A stretch of 34,209 bases of DNA. Origin: an uncultured Collinsella sp. (GTDB taxonomy: Bacteria > Actinomycetota > Coriobacteriia > Coriobacteriales > Coriobacteriaceae). A program made the translations under genes and the position numbers. Below, piece after piece: positions 1-7,785 of the stretch. Where the stretch lies: contig UQPP01000025.1 in assembly GCA_900543025.1 (NCBI GenBank), positions 1 to 34,209 on the forward strand, in the 5' to 3' direction. The notes under the pieces are model-generated. The model had not been told where the DNA came from. It did not search any database and saw only the letters and a list, made by a program, of their open reading frames with translations. Within the stretch, counting starts at the first letter, position 1. Each line of letters opens with the position of its first letter.

Positions 1-653
1 CGCATGGTTTGCGAATTGAGCCAGGCTGCCTGCCAGCCACGGATGGGGTAGCGCGCTTCGTCCAGCTCAAACTGCGTATAGCCGTAGGCGTTGATGATCG
101 TTGCCCCGCATGCGTGCTGACGCTCACGTTGAAAGTCGCGACCATAGCATTGGTGCACATGCCCGTGCACCATGTAGTCGGGATTCCAGGACTCGAGCGC
201 TGTGTTAAAGCATTCGAATCCTCGATGTGGCAGATCGTCCAGATCACCCACGCCGGCGGCGGGCGCATGGGTGAGCAATATGTCGCAGCCGCCGACCATC
301 TTCACTTTGCGGGACAGCTTTCGCACGCGCTTGGCCATCTCGCGCTCGGTGTACATGTTGGCGCCATCTCGGTAGCGCATGGAGCCGCCAAGCCCCGCAA
401 TGCGGACGCCGCGATACACGTACACGGTGTCTTCGACACAGATACAGCCGCCCGGTGCATGACGTGCGTAGCGGTCATCGTGATTGCCGCGTACGTAGAT
501 GAGCGGTTTGTTGATGACCGTGACCAAAAACTCAAGATAGTCCGGGTCCAGATCGCCAGCGGACAAAATCAGGTCGACACCCTCAAAGCGTTCTTTGCGA
601 AAGCACTCCCAAAGGCATCGTTCTTCGGTATCGGCTATGGCAAGGATTTTCAT
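1..653 (-). CDS. Metallophosphoesterase, C-terminus cut by window edge
   Basis: A calcineurin-like metallophosphoesterase read leftward from an ATG at 653; the frame is still open at base 1, so only about 217 residues are visible. Metal-binding motifs seen are GD (33-34), GNHD (56-59), the His of LLTHA (129) and GHVH (164-167). The first motif, normally DxH, reads D-T-E (8-10), so the usual histidine is a glutamate. From memory, a Firmicutes/Actinobacteria subfamily with an IxDxE start shares this, so it may be a subfamily trait rather than damage. The start codon overlaps the stop of the upstream gene as ATGA (650-653), which implies translational coupling and a joint role with that ParB-like/BMP protein. 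The substrate cannot be told; a small phosphodiester or nucleotide is typical for such YfcE-like enzymes. Confidence 0.85.
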   Translation of the reverse strand, partial: MKILAIADTEERCLWECFRKERFEGVDLILSAGDLDPDYLEFLVTVINKPLIYVRGNHDDRYARHAPGGCICVEDTVYVYRGVRIAGLGGSMRYRDGANMYTEREMAKRVRKLSRKVKMVGGCDILLTHAPAAGVGDLDDLPHRGFECFNTALESWNPDYMVHGHVHQCYGRDFQRERQHACGATIINAYGYTQFELDEARYPIRGWQAAWLNSQTM

Positions 654-2566
654 AGGGCGCGGACCTTCGGCTCATCGTCGGGCTGCGGAATGGTGCCCAC
701 CACGTTGTCTGCCAGCCAGTCCATCTCGACGATTTGCGTGCTCGGCAGTGGGGGAAAGCCTTCGATCTGTACCACGCCGTCTTGGCTATGGAGCTCGCCG
801 CCAAATGGATTGATGGAGCCCTCGACAATGCCATTGCGCAGTAGCTGAACGAGCTTACGCGTCTGATAGGGCAGGCCTGGAGCGTAGCGAATATCGATAA
901 CGCCCGAACTCATGCCATACCAGTAGTTGACGGCGCGAACCTGGTTGTCGTCACTGGTCTCATCCCAGGTGCCATGCAGCAGGCTTCGCACGATAAGCTC
1001 GTAGTAACGGCCCCAGTTCCATACCGGCATGGCAATGCCGGCAACCTTGCCATCGACCAAGCGGTGGAGTCCGTAGGCCGTGGGGTCTTCGAGCGGCTTT
1101 GACATGTCGGCGCCGGACATGACGCTTACACCTTCGCGGCGCATGGCGTCGGCAAGGCCTCCGGCGGGCACATCGCCCCAGGTCAGGATAATTTGCGCGC
1201 GGGGGTCGAGCAGCGAGGCGCCAATCGCAAAGGCGTTGATCTCGCTGAGTGCGCCCGAGGCGAAGACCGACGCGTGGTAACCGATGCGGTGGTTGTCCGC
1301 CATGCTGGCCGCAAGGGCGCCCAGCAGAAACTTTGCCTCGTACATCTTTCCAAAATACGAGCGCACGCTTTGGTGGGGAAGGCCGATCGAGCAGTTGAGG
1401 AACCGCAACCGGGGATACTCAACGGCTGCCCTGAGCGTGTATTCCATCAGGCGGTGCGAGGTCGAGAAGATGACGCTGTCTCCATGTTTGACAGCCGTTT
1501 CCACGGCGGCGTAGAACACGTCCGGATCGTGGCAGTCCTCGAACGCCTCGGTGCGCACGATACCGCCAAAGTGCTCATCGAGATACTGACGCCCTTGGTC
1601 GTGCAGGCTGTCCCAGCTCGACGTCGCACAGGGGAACTCATGGATAAAGGCGATGCGCAGGGGATTGGCCGCCGAATAGACGGTCTTGCCCATAAAGAAG
1701 TTGAGCACGCCGGAGGTGGACTTGGCGGGTGACTCTTCCTCATCGACGCTCGGTGCTTCGACAAGATCGACCTTGTCCTCGTTATTTTTGCCGGCAATGA
1801 CCAGCTCACGCCAAATCTTACACAGGCGGTTTACGACGATATCCGTCGGCGTATCCAGCAGGCGGTCCTGGTTGTACACATTGAGGTAGACGAGCATAGC
1901 GTCGGCGGGCGTAATGTCCAGGTGGTCGCCGCCCGCGCGAAGGTAGGCGCGCTTAAAGAGCAGGAAGGTGTGGCGCAGATAGTCGACCTTTTTCTGCGGC
2001 CATTTTTCGATAAGGTCCTGACCGAGCATCTTGGCGAGCGTCTCGTAGCTTCCCTCGCGCGAGAACTCGATCTCGTATAGGGGGCAGACGCGCCAAAACG
2101 CGCAGAACTCACCGTACAGGCGGCTTTCGACGGAATCCCATGTGCCTGGGTAGAGACGGGTGACCTTGGCCGAAACCGTCGGGGCGTCCAGGAATTTGAG
2201 GACACTGACGCGCTTGTTGCCCTCTTGGACGTAAAACCGATGCATGAACTCGGTGACGATGACGGGATCGCGATAGCCCTCGGTCACCTGGATGTCGTAG
2301 AGGTTGGACCACTTGCGGGCGAACTCCGTGCTAAACGGCAGCAAGGGCATAAAGTTGCATGAAAAGGCCGACTGACGGCCCTTGGTAACCGTGCCGACGA
2401 CCATTTCGAGCGGAATGTCTCTCAGGCCGATATTCTCTCGTTGACCTAAGGGGAGCTGGGCAACCAAACTATCGAGGTCCGTAAGGTACGGATGCTCGCT
2501 TTGACTAATGGCGCGTCGACGTCCTTGCTCGCCGCGCTTGCGTGCTTGACGATAGGCCTCTTCCAT
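650..2566 (-). CDS. ParB-like domain fused to BMP-type ligand-binding domain
   Basis: A 638-residue two-part protein. The N-terminal part (about 45-135) has a ParB/Srx-like core with the segment VQEGNKRVSVLKF around 113-125. A helical middle of about 130 residues follows, then an acidic linker (about 265-285). From about 303 to 600 it resembles the basic membrane protein (BMP, Med) periplasmic-binding fold of nucleoside importers, starting LRIAFIHEF. No signal peptide or lipobox is present, so the BMP domain should be cytoplasmic and act as a sensor rather than a transport lipoprotein. The start ATG has AAGGGAG about 9 bp upstream. The phosphoesterase gene follows with a 4-bp overlap. Domain assignments are by recognition of motifs; the function (ligand-responsive regulator or enzyme) is unknown. 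Confidence 0.8.
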   Translation of the reverse strand: MEEAYRQARKRGEQGRRRAISQSEHPYLTDLDSLVAQLPLGQRENIGLRDIPLEMVVGTVTKGRQSAFSCNFMPLLPFSTEFARKWSNLYDIQVTEGYRDPVIVTEFMHRFYVQEGNKRVSVLKFLDAPTVSAKVTRLYPGTWDSVESRLYGEFCAFWRVCPLYEIEFSREGSYETLAKMLGQDLIEKWPQKKVDYLRHTFLLFKRAYLRAGGDHLDITPADAMLVYLNVYNQDRLLDTPTDIVVNRLCKIWRELVIAGKNNEDKVDLVEAPSVDEEESPAKSTSGVLNFFMGKTVYSAANPLRIAFIHEFPCATSSWDSLHDQGRQYLDEHFGGIVRTEAFEDCHDPDVFYAAVETAVKHGDSVIFSTSHRLMEYTLRAAVEYPRLRFLNCSIGLPHQSVRSYFGKMYEAKFLLGALAASMADNHRIGYHASVFASGALSEINAFAIGASLLDPRAQIILTWGDVPAGGLADAMRREGVSVMSGADMSKPLEDPTAYGLHRLVDGKVAGIAMPVWNWGRYYELIVRSLLHGTWDETSDDNQVRAVNYWYGMSSGVIDIRYAPGLPYQTRKLVQLLRNGIVEGSINPFGGELHSQDGVVQIEGFPPLPSTQIVEMDWLADNVVGTIPQPDDEPKVRAL

Positions 2567-2628
2567 GGTGTCTACTCCCTTAGTCGTTTAAACAACGATA
2601 TGAACCATGGTACCACGATGCGAAAGCC

Positions 2629-2655
2629 CCACAAAGGCGTCTGTCCCCTTTGTGG
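2629..2655. terminator. Hairpin between mscS-like gene and ParB-BMP gene
   Basis: A 9-bp perfect stem, CCACAAAGG (2629-2637) with CCTTTGTGG (2647-2655), extendable outward with mismatches into flanking AAA/TTT. It lies just beyond the stop of the MscS-type gene and probably ends its transcript. The loop carries GTCTGT, shared with the hairpin at 3669-3708. Confidence 0.6.
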
Positions 2656-2660
2656 TGGTT

Positions 2661-3428
2661 TTAGGCGATGATGGGGGCGATGGCGCGGATGCAGGCGTCG
2701 GCTGCCGTGAAAGTGGTGCTGTCGTCGCTGACGATAAAGATGATTTTGCCCTTAATGCCAAAGTCGCCGATCTCGCTAAAGAGCACATACGGCTCCTTGT
2801 CAAAACCCGAGATGGGCGAGACAGCCGTTTTAGTGGCGCTGACGAGCTCGTCTGCTAGTGCATCGAGCGACGCCCATTTTGAGGGGTCTTTCACCGCGAC
2901 GGGGACGGCTACACGCCCAAAGGGCATCAAATGCACGAGCGTGTTCTTGGAGATGTTGGAGTTGGGGACGATGATGATCTGCCCGCAGGCATCTTCGATG
3001 GTCGTATGGCGCCAGGTGATATCTTGGACCACGCCGGACACGCCGCCGACCTCGATATTGTCGCCGGGTTTGATAATGCCCATAAACGTCACCTGCATGC
3101 CGCCGATGAGGTTTGAAAGCGTGTCCTGAAAGCCGAGCGAGATGGCGATGCCGCCGACGCCAAGAGCGGCGACGAGCGCGTTTGCGTTAATGCCAAAGCA
3201 GTTGTCGAGGATAAAGCTGCCGCCGATCATCCAGATGACGGCGCGCGCGATGTTGATGAAGATACTCGATGCCGGAAGCGGGTTATCGTCTCGGTTAAGC
3301 AGATGGTGCAGGGTCTTGGATGCGACCTTGGCGGCGACGGCGGTGCCTATCGCCAAGATGACGGCCCAGATGATGTTGTGGACCCACCGTTGCTCAAAGA
3401 AATGAAGAATCGGCTCAAACAATTCCAT
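2661..3428 (-). CDS. MscS-family small-conductance mechanosensitive channel
   Basis: A 255-residue inner-membrane channel of the MscS family, which opens under membrane tension to release solutes during hypo-osmotic shock. There are hydrophobic helices at about 17-35 and 57-75, and the pore-lining TM3 with its Gly/Ala-rich pattern (NALVAALGVGGIAISLGFQ, about 82-100) followed by the conserved SNLIGG turn. The cytoplasmic beta domain follows, including PNSNISKNTLVHL near 153-165. The protein is slightly shorter than E. coli MscS (286). The start is well supported by AGGAGG (3439-3444) 10 bp upstream. It appears monocistronic, with a hairpin downstream at 2629-2655. It may be of the minimal three-helix type with a short C-terminal part. 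Confidence 0.9.
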   Translation of the reverse strand: MELFEPILHFFEQRWVHNIIWAVILAIGTAVAAKVASKTLHHLLNRDDNPLPASSIFINIARAVIWMIGGSFILDNCFGINANALVAALGVGGIAISLGFQDTLSNLIGGMQVTFMGIIKPGDNIEVGGVSGVVQDITWRHTTIEDACGQIIIVPNSNISKNTLVHLMPFGRVAVPVAVKDPSKWASLDALADELVSATKTAVSPISGFDKEPYVLFSEIGDFGIKGKIIFIVSDDSTTFTAADACIRAIAPIIA

Positions 3429-3442
3429 GTAGGGAAAACCTC

Positions 3443-3606
3443 CTAATGATTATTCAACCATGATACCCACCAAAAAGCCCGTCCGATCACATCGGACGGG
3501 CCGATAACTTGAGATGGGGTGGCCGCGGTGGCGTAAGTTGGGGCGCCGGCGAGCGCGCCGGCAAGGAGTGCGGCGGTCAAGCAAGACGGGGAAGAGGTCT
3601 TCTCAT
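3443..3606 (-). pseudogene. Possible frameshifted remnant of a secreted-protein gene
   Basis: Read leftward from an ATG at 3606 (GGAA 7 bp upstream), the first frame gives MRRPLPRLA and stops at 3577. One frame away, the sequence from 3580 continues as LTAALLAGALAGAPTYA and onward to a stop at 3443. Joined across a one-base loss, this would be a typical Sec signal peptide (Arg-rich start, Ala/Leu core, A-x-A-like end) with almost no mature protein, since the terminator at 3472-3501 follows. It could be chance in GC-rich DNA, so confidence is low. Confidence 0.2.
3472..3501 (-). terminator. Rho-independent terminator upstream of mscS-like gene
   Basis: A perfect 10-bp stem GCCCGTCCGA (3477-3486) with TCGGACGGGC (3492-3501) and a 5-nt loop. 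On the minus strand it is followed by five T residues (3476-3472). It separates the MscS gene from anything transcribed leftward from 3.5-3.7 kb. Confidence 0.75.
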
Positions 3607-3668
3607 GGCAGTTCCTTAGTTCTTAACCAGTGGTCCCTGCTGACGCTGGATTATCGACATAATATGCG

Positions 3669-3708
3669 AAAACCGCCGCAAAGGTGTCTGTTCCTTTGCG
3701 GCGGTTTT
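3669..3708. terminator. Bidirectional terminator after the ABC operon
   Basis: A perfect 16-bp stem, AAAACCGCCGCAAAGG (3669-3684) with its complement at 3693-3708, around an 8-nt loop TGTCTGTT. The A/T ends make it a terminator on both strands. It lies downstream of the ABC transporter ATPase gene. Confidence 0.8.
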
Positions 3709-3731
3709 GACGTCTGCGCAGGCAAAACCTG

Positions 3732-3756
3732 CCAAAATAAACCTGTCTCTATTTGG
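3732..3756. repeat. 25-bp palindromic repeat, copy A
   Basis: Starts CCAAAATAAACCTGTC and ends ATTTGG, forming a short CCAAA/TTTGG hairpin. It differs at two positions from the copy at 32254-32278, and the copy at 30301-30325 is the reverse complement of that sequence. It abuts the stop codon of the ATPase gene at 3762. Confidence 0.75.
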
Positions 3757-3761
3757 TAGGT

Positions 3762-4556
3762 TTAGCTCAGCAGCATGCGGTCGTTGGCGAGCTCGCCGCC
3801 CGAGACCTCCTCGAACTTCTGCAGCAGGTCGGCTACGGTGAGCGACTTCTTCTCATCGCCCGCCACGTCGTAGATCACGTGGCCTTCGTGCATCATGATC
3901 AGACGGTTGCCCAGACGGATGGCGTCGTTCATGTTGTGCGTGACCATGAGCGTGGTCAGGTGGTTCTCGTCGACGATCTCCTCGGTCAGGTTAAGCACCT
4001 TAGAGGCCGTCTTGGGGTCGAGGGCCGCGGTGTGCTCGTCGAGCAGCAGCAGGCGCGGCCTGGTGAGCGTGGCCATCAGCAGGGTGAGTGCCTGGCGCTG
4101 GCCACCCGAGAGCAGGCCGACCTTGGTGTTGAGACGCGTGTCCAGACCAAGGTCCAGGCGCTTGAGCAGCTCGACGTACTCATCTTTCTCGGCCTTGGTG
4201 ACGCCCCACGAAAGGCCGCGACGCTGGCCGCGACGCTTGGCGAGGGCCAGGTTCTCGGCGATCTGCATGTCGGCAGCGGTACCGCGCATGGGGTCCTGAA
4301 ACACGCGGCCCAGGTACTTGGCGCGCTGCGACTCGCTCAGGCGCGAGATGTCGGTGCCGTCGAGCTCAATAACGCCCGAATCGAGCGGGTACACGCCGGC
4401 GATCATGTTGAGCAGCGTGGACTTGCCGGCGCCGTTGCCGCCGATCACGGTTACAAAGTCGCCGTCATTCAGGGTGAGGTCGACGCCGGTGAGCGCGCGC
4501 TTCTCGGTGACGGTGCCCTTGTTAAAGGTCTTCTTGACGTGCGAGAGCTTAAGCAT
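3762..4556 (-). CDS. ABC transporter ATP-binding protein
   Basis: A 264-residue ATPase that powers the importer encoded just upstream. Walker A GGNGAGKS is at 39-46, the Q-loop Gln at 87, signature LSGGQ at 149-153, Walker B LLLLDE at 169-174 and an H-loop VTHNM further on. The start MLKLSHV at 4556 is preferred by family alignment; an in-frame ATG 9 bp upstream is possible. The start overlaps the permease stop by 8 bp, implying translational coupling. The partner proteins place it in the ABC_sub_bind/TrpXYZ-like importer class, whose substrates in other bacteria include tryptophan or other small molecules. The substrate here is not visible from the sequence. A strong bidirectional terminator follows at 3669-3708. 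Confidence 0.93.
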   Translation of the reverse strand: MLKLSHVKKTFNKGTVTEKRALTGVDLTLNDGDFVTVIGGNGAGKSTLLNMIAGVYPLDSGVIELDGTDISRLSESQRAKYLGRVFQDPMRGTAADMQIAENLALAKRRGQRRGLSWGVTKAEKDEYVELLKRLDLGLDTRLNTKVGLLSGGQRQALTLLMATLTRPRLLLLDEHTAALDPKTASKVLNLTEEIVDENHLTTLMVTHNMNDAIRLGNRLIMMHEGHVIYDVAGDEKKSLTVADLLQKFEEVSGGELANDRMLLS

Positions 4557-5472
4557 CTGCCTCATCCCCCTTCGTGTAGGAGCTGCGGAGCTTATAGCGC
4601 TCCCAAACCACGGGCACGCACAGGGCCACAGCGACAATTACGGCGGAGAGCAGCTTCATGTCGTTGGCGTCCATGCCCAACTGCAGCACGATGGCGCGGA
4701 TAAGGAAGTACACCACGGAGCCAAAGACGGCGGAGGCAAGACGGACGCTAAACTGCGTGAGGCCGCCGGGAAGCAGACGGCCGAGCACCTCGCCGATAAC
4801 AATGGCGGCAAGACCGATAACGATGGCACCGGTGCCCATACCAATGTCGGCATACTTTTGGCTCTGGCAGATGAGCGCGCCCGAAAGGCCGATGAGGGCG
4901 TTGGAGAGCACGAGGGCGATCATCTTGGTGGAGTTGGTGTTGACGCCCAGAGCGCGGATCATGTACTCGTTGTTGCCGGTGGCTCGCAGCGCCGAGCCGA
5001 TCTCGGTGCCAAAGAACCAATACAGGATGGCAACGATAGCCACGGCGAGCAGGATGCCCAAGATGATGGCAACGGTGGACTGCGGCAGACCGGTCATATT
5101 GCTGACGGCCGAGAACACGGTGCCTTTGGCAAGAATGGGCGTATTGGACTTGCCCATGATGCGCAGGTTGATGGACCACAGGCTGATCTGGGTGAGGATT
5201 CCGGCGAGGATCGCAGGAATCTCAAAGACGGTGGTCAAAATGCCCGTGACGGCGCCCGCGATGGCGCCGGCGCACATACCGGCCAGCACGGCGAACAGCG
5301 GGTCGACGTTGTTATTGACGATGAGCACAGCGCAGACGCAGCCGCCGAGGGCAAAGCTGCCGTCGCAGGTCATATCGGGAATGTCGAGCAGGCGGAACGT
5401 GATAAATACGCCAAGCACCATAATGCCCCAGAGGACGCCCTGCGAAACGGCGCCCTGCAATGCAATGAGCAT
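4549..5472 (-). CDS. ABC transporter permease (BPD_transp_2 type)
   Basis: A 307-residue integral membrane permease, very hydrophobic with roughly eight or nine predicted helices. The N-terminal stretch LLDIPDMTCDGSFALGG is characteristic of the permease partnering ABC_sub_bind lipoproteins (TrpY-like, related to the branched-chain/ribose permease fold). The start is supported by AGGAGG at 5481-5486, 8 bp upstream. It lies between the substrate-binding lipoprotein gene (203 bp upstream, with a possible attenuating hairpin between them) and the ATPase gene (8-bp overlap). One permease gene is present, so the membrane part is probably a homodimer. Confidence 0.92.
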   Translation of the reverse strand: MLIALQGAVSQGVLWGIMVLGVFITFRLLDIPDMTCDGSFALGGCVCAVLIVNNNVDPLFAVLAGMCAGAIAGAVTGILTTVFEIPAILAGILTQISLWSINLRIMGKSNTPILAKGTVFSAVSNMTGLPQSTVAIILGILLAVAIVAILYWFFGTEIGSALRATGNNEYMIRALGVNTNSTKMIALVLSNALIGLSGALICQSQKYADIGMGTGAIVIGLAAIVIGEVLGRLLPGGLTQFSVRLASAVFGSVVYFLIRAIVLQLGMDANDMKLLSAVIVAVALCVPVVWERYKLRSSYTKGDEADA

Positions 5473-5574
5473 GCTTCATACCTCCTAGGATAGGGTGGAC
5501 ACGTGATTCACCATAATAGCGGTAACAATGCATAGAAGAGCTGCGGACAGACGTTTTGTTTTACCTGAAACAAG

Positions 5575-5608
5575 CAGGGCGGACGCCGGTCTACAGCGCC
5601 CGCCCCTG
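5575..5608 (-). terminator. Hairpin between lipoprotein and permease genes
   Basis: Imperfect GC-rich stem (CAGGGCGGACGC near 5575-5586 against GCGCCCGCCCCTG at 5596-5608), followed on the minus strand by a weak T-rich stretch. It may reduce read-through from the abundant binding protein into the permease and ATPase genes, a common arrangement in such operons. Confidence 0.45.
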
Positions 5609-5675
5609 TGGCTCAGATATTGAATAACGCGGCTAAAGCGCGAGCACGGGCTCTAGACGCATGCCGCGTATAGCA

Positions 5676-6656
5676 TTACGCGTCCAGAGCGGAAAGGTCG
5701 ATGCCCAGGGCCTCGGCCATCTCGTCGTTCTTGACGACGACCAGGTCTTTGCTCGAGAGGTGCTTGATCGGCATGTCTTCGGGCTTGGCCTCGCCCTTCA
5801 GGATCTTGACGGCCATCTCGCCCGCGGCGTAGCCCAGGTCCTCATAGTTGATGGAGAGGGTGAACAGGCCGCCGGCCATGCACATACCCTCCTCGCCAGT
5901 CACGAAGGGAAGCTTGTTTTCCTTGCAGATCTGGCCGACCTGCGAGGCACCCGCGGCGATGGTGTTGTCGGTGGGGGAGTACAGCGCGTCGACCTTGCCC
6001 ACGGCAGACTCGACGACGGACTGAATCTCGTTGGAGCTCGAGACGGTGAAGTCAGTGTACTCGAGGCCCAGCTTGTCGAGCTCCTTCTTGGCGGCCTTGA
6101 TCTGGACGTCGGAGTTGGACTCGGCGGTGCAGTAGAGCAGGCCGACCTTTTTAACGTCGGGCAGGACCTTCTGCATCATCTCGAGCTGCTCGGCGACCGG
6201 GGTGAGGTCGGAAGCGCCCGTGACGTTGGTGCCGGGCTTGTCGTTGTCCTGGACCAGGCCGGAGGCGGCGTAGTCGGTGATGGCGCAGCCCACGATGGGG
6301 ATATCGGCCGTGGCGCCGGCGGCAGCCTGCGCGGCGGGCGTGGCGATGGCATAAATCAGGTTGACGTTGTCGCCCACAAACTTGTCGGCAATGGACTTAC
6401 ACGTGGACTGGTCGTTCTGGGCGTTCTTCTGGTCGATCTTGACCTTAAGGCCGCTCTCCTTGATGGCCTTGACAAAGCCGTCGTTGGCGGCATCGAGTGC
6501 GGAATGCTCGGTGAGTTGCAGAACGCCGATGGTGTAGTCGGAACCGGCGGCAGCAGAGCCGGAACCAGAGTTGCCGCCGCATCCGGCGAGCGGGGCGAGC
6601 GCGAGCAGGCCGGCGGAGACCAGAAGGCTCCTGCGACTGATGGTGATGTCCTTCAT
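5676..6656 (-). CDS. ABC_sub_bind substrate-binding lipoprotein
   Basis: A 326-residue extracytoplasmic solute-binding protein, first gene of the importer operon. The signal sequence has SRRSLLVSAGLLALAPLAGC with the lipid-modified cysteine at residue 26; the double Arg (8-9) suggests possible Tat export. A Gly/Ser linker follows, then the two-lobed binding domain beginning YTIGVLQLTEHSALDAANDG, a pattern of the ABC transporter substrate-binding family PF04392 (TrpX-like). The start MKDIT at 6656 is chosen over an upstream in-frame ATG because it gives a proper signal peptide and has GGGGGT about 7 bp upstream. The ligand cannot be assigned; family members bind tryptophan and other small molecules. 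Confidence 0.92.
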   Translation of the reverse strand: MKDITISRRSLLVSAGLLALAPLAGCGGNSGSGSAAAGSDYTIGVLQLTEHSALDAANDGFVKAIKESGLKVKIDQKNAQNDQSTCKSIADKFVGDNVNLIYAIATPAAQAAAGATADIPIVGCAITDYAASGLVQDNDKPGTNVTGASDLTPVAEQLEMMQKVLPDVKKVGLLYCTAESNSDVQIKAAKKELDKLGLEYTDFTVSSSNEIQSVVESAVGKVDALYSPTDNTIAAGASQVGQICKENKLPFVTGEEGMCMAGGLFTLSINYEDLGYAAGEMAVKILKGEAKPEDMPIKHLSSKDLVVVKNDEMAEALGIDLSALDA

Positions 6657-6719
6657 ATCATTACCCCCAGTATAAAAATGGCTGGAAACACTGCACTGGG
6701 ACAAAGTGCAAGTGGAACT

Positions 6720-6747
6720 ATAGTAGCGCTGATGTCCATTTTTACAA
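6720..6747 (-). promoter_or_regulatory. Candidate promoter of the ABC importer operon
   Basis: On the minus strand TTGTAA (6747-6742), 16-bp spacer, TACTAT (6725-6720). It sits about 65 bp before the lipoprotein start codon. Confidence 0.5.
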
Positions 6748-6816
6748 CAGCCTGGCGGGTTTTTTAATACAGAATCGGATGGGCGGTACGGGTAGTCGAA
6801 TGGGCGGCGGAGGGTC

Positions 6817-7605
6817 TTATGCGGCGGAGGAGGCGTCGTCCTCCTCGTCGAGGGCGGCGAAGAGCTTCTTGCCGTCGAGGAGACGTGTGGTGACGTTTCT
6901 CATGCGGCCAATCTCTACGGTGCGCAGCGTGTCATCGGCACCTCGGGCGTCATAGACCGTTCCCAGCAAATACGAGATGCCATCGCGCTGCCTGATGGCA
7001 AAGGGGCGGAGTGTCATCCGTGCTACTTCGGTTTCGCCACGTGCCGTGACGCTCGAAATATCAAAACTCACCGTGGTTCCATGGTCGATGGCCTGCTCGA
7101 CGAGCTCGCACGTGTCGATGCGCTTGATGGGCGTGCGTGTTGCCTTGGTAGCCTTGCTGCCTGCGCTCGGAACGGGTTCGGGTGTATCGAGGTAGCCGCG
7201 AACGTCGGCACTCGCCATGGCAACTAAGTGCTGCGCCATGCTCTTGCGGATAGCGATAGGCGTGGAGCGGTTGCGCATGACCATACCGTGGAGCCGGATG
7301 ATCTCTTCATCGGTGAGCGGGCGGGTAAGAAGTTTGTAGCCCACGCCGCGTTTGTACTCAATTTCGTATCCGGCATGGCGAAGCGCGGAGATGGCGGTGT
7401 AGATGCTGCGCCGCGCCGCCGAGATGGGCATGCGGGCGGGGTCGTCGGGATGGGAGAGGCGCCGGATCAGCTCATCGGAAAGTATGGCCTTGTCTTCGCC
7501 GGTGTTTTCGCTCAAGAGCTGCAGGATGCGAACGGCGCGATAGGCTGCCATCGAGGCGGCGCCTCTCGTCGTGGTGTCGTAGGTTTCAACAGCGGCTTCG
7601 GTCAT
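6817..7605 (-). CDS. WYL-domain transcriptional regulator
   Basis: A 262-residue regulator. The N-terminal third (about 15-95) has a winged helix-turn-helix of the DeoR/HTH_11 kind, with SAARRSIYTAISALRHAGYEI as the likely recognition region. The C-terminal part (about 160-245) matches the WYL fold pattern: a strand VSFDISS, then TLRPFAI, then SYLLGTVY, then a basic EIGRMRNV. WYL domains bind ligands or nucleic acid and are common in regulators of stress and defence genes. The start ATG at 7605 has AAAGGA 10 bp upstream; the GTG at 7614 lies too close to it. The downstream importer operon reads the same way from its own promoter, so a regulatory link is only possible by position. Confidence 0.8.
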   Translation of the reverse strand: MTEAAVETYDTTTRGAASMAAYRAVRILQLLSENTGEDKAILSDELIRRLSHPDDPARMPISAARRSIYTAISALRHAGYEIEYKRGVGYKLLTRPLTDEEIIRLHGMVMRNRSTPIAIRKSMAQHLVAMASADVRGYLDTPEPVPSAGSKATKATRTPIKRIDTCELVEQAIDHGTTVSFDISSVTARGETEVARMTLRPFAIRQRDGISYLLGTVYDARGADDTLRTVEIGRMRNVTTRLLDGKKLFAALDEEDDASSAA

Positions 7606-7716
7606 CGTGCCCACGTCCTTTCCGTTTTGGGTGGCGACGGTATGGAGCCTAGGACGCGGGGCTTTCCCAGGGGCGCAGGGCGCTCTGGGCGGTCGGTAGT
7701 CGTCGGCAAACGGCGG

Positions 7717-7785
7717 GTTGAGTTTTCAACAGCCCTACTCAACTGACCAAAAACTTGCCAAAAGCTTGACGGATGCTGTTGAAAA
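7717..7785. promoter_or_regulatory. Nested dyads upstream of the WYL regulator
   Basis: Two inverted repeats overlap: GTTGAGT (7717-7723) with ACTCAAC (7737-7743), and TTTTCAACAGC (7723-7733) with GCTGTTGAAAA (7775-7785). They lie 110-180 bp upstream of the WYL gene start and could be its operator. The second pair partly overlaps the asnS terminator T-tract, so chance symmetry is also possible. Confidence 0.3.

Noticed and set aside
9..848. Plus-strand open frame of 279 codons at the left edge
   Set aside because: It is the shadow of the phosphoesterase and ParB-BMP genes, whose minus-strand frames carry clear motifs.
4318..6767. Plus-strand open frames over the permease and lipoprotein genes
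   Set aside because: The minus-strand genes have good ribosome sites, membrane or signal features and operon overlaps; the plus frames have none.
5575..6816. A riboswitch or T-box leader for the ABC importer operon
   Set aside because: The leader before the lipoprotein gene is short and no T-box, SAM or other conserved core was recognised, so no ligand can be inferred from it.
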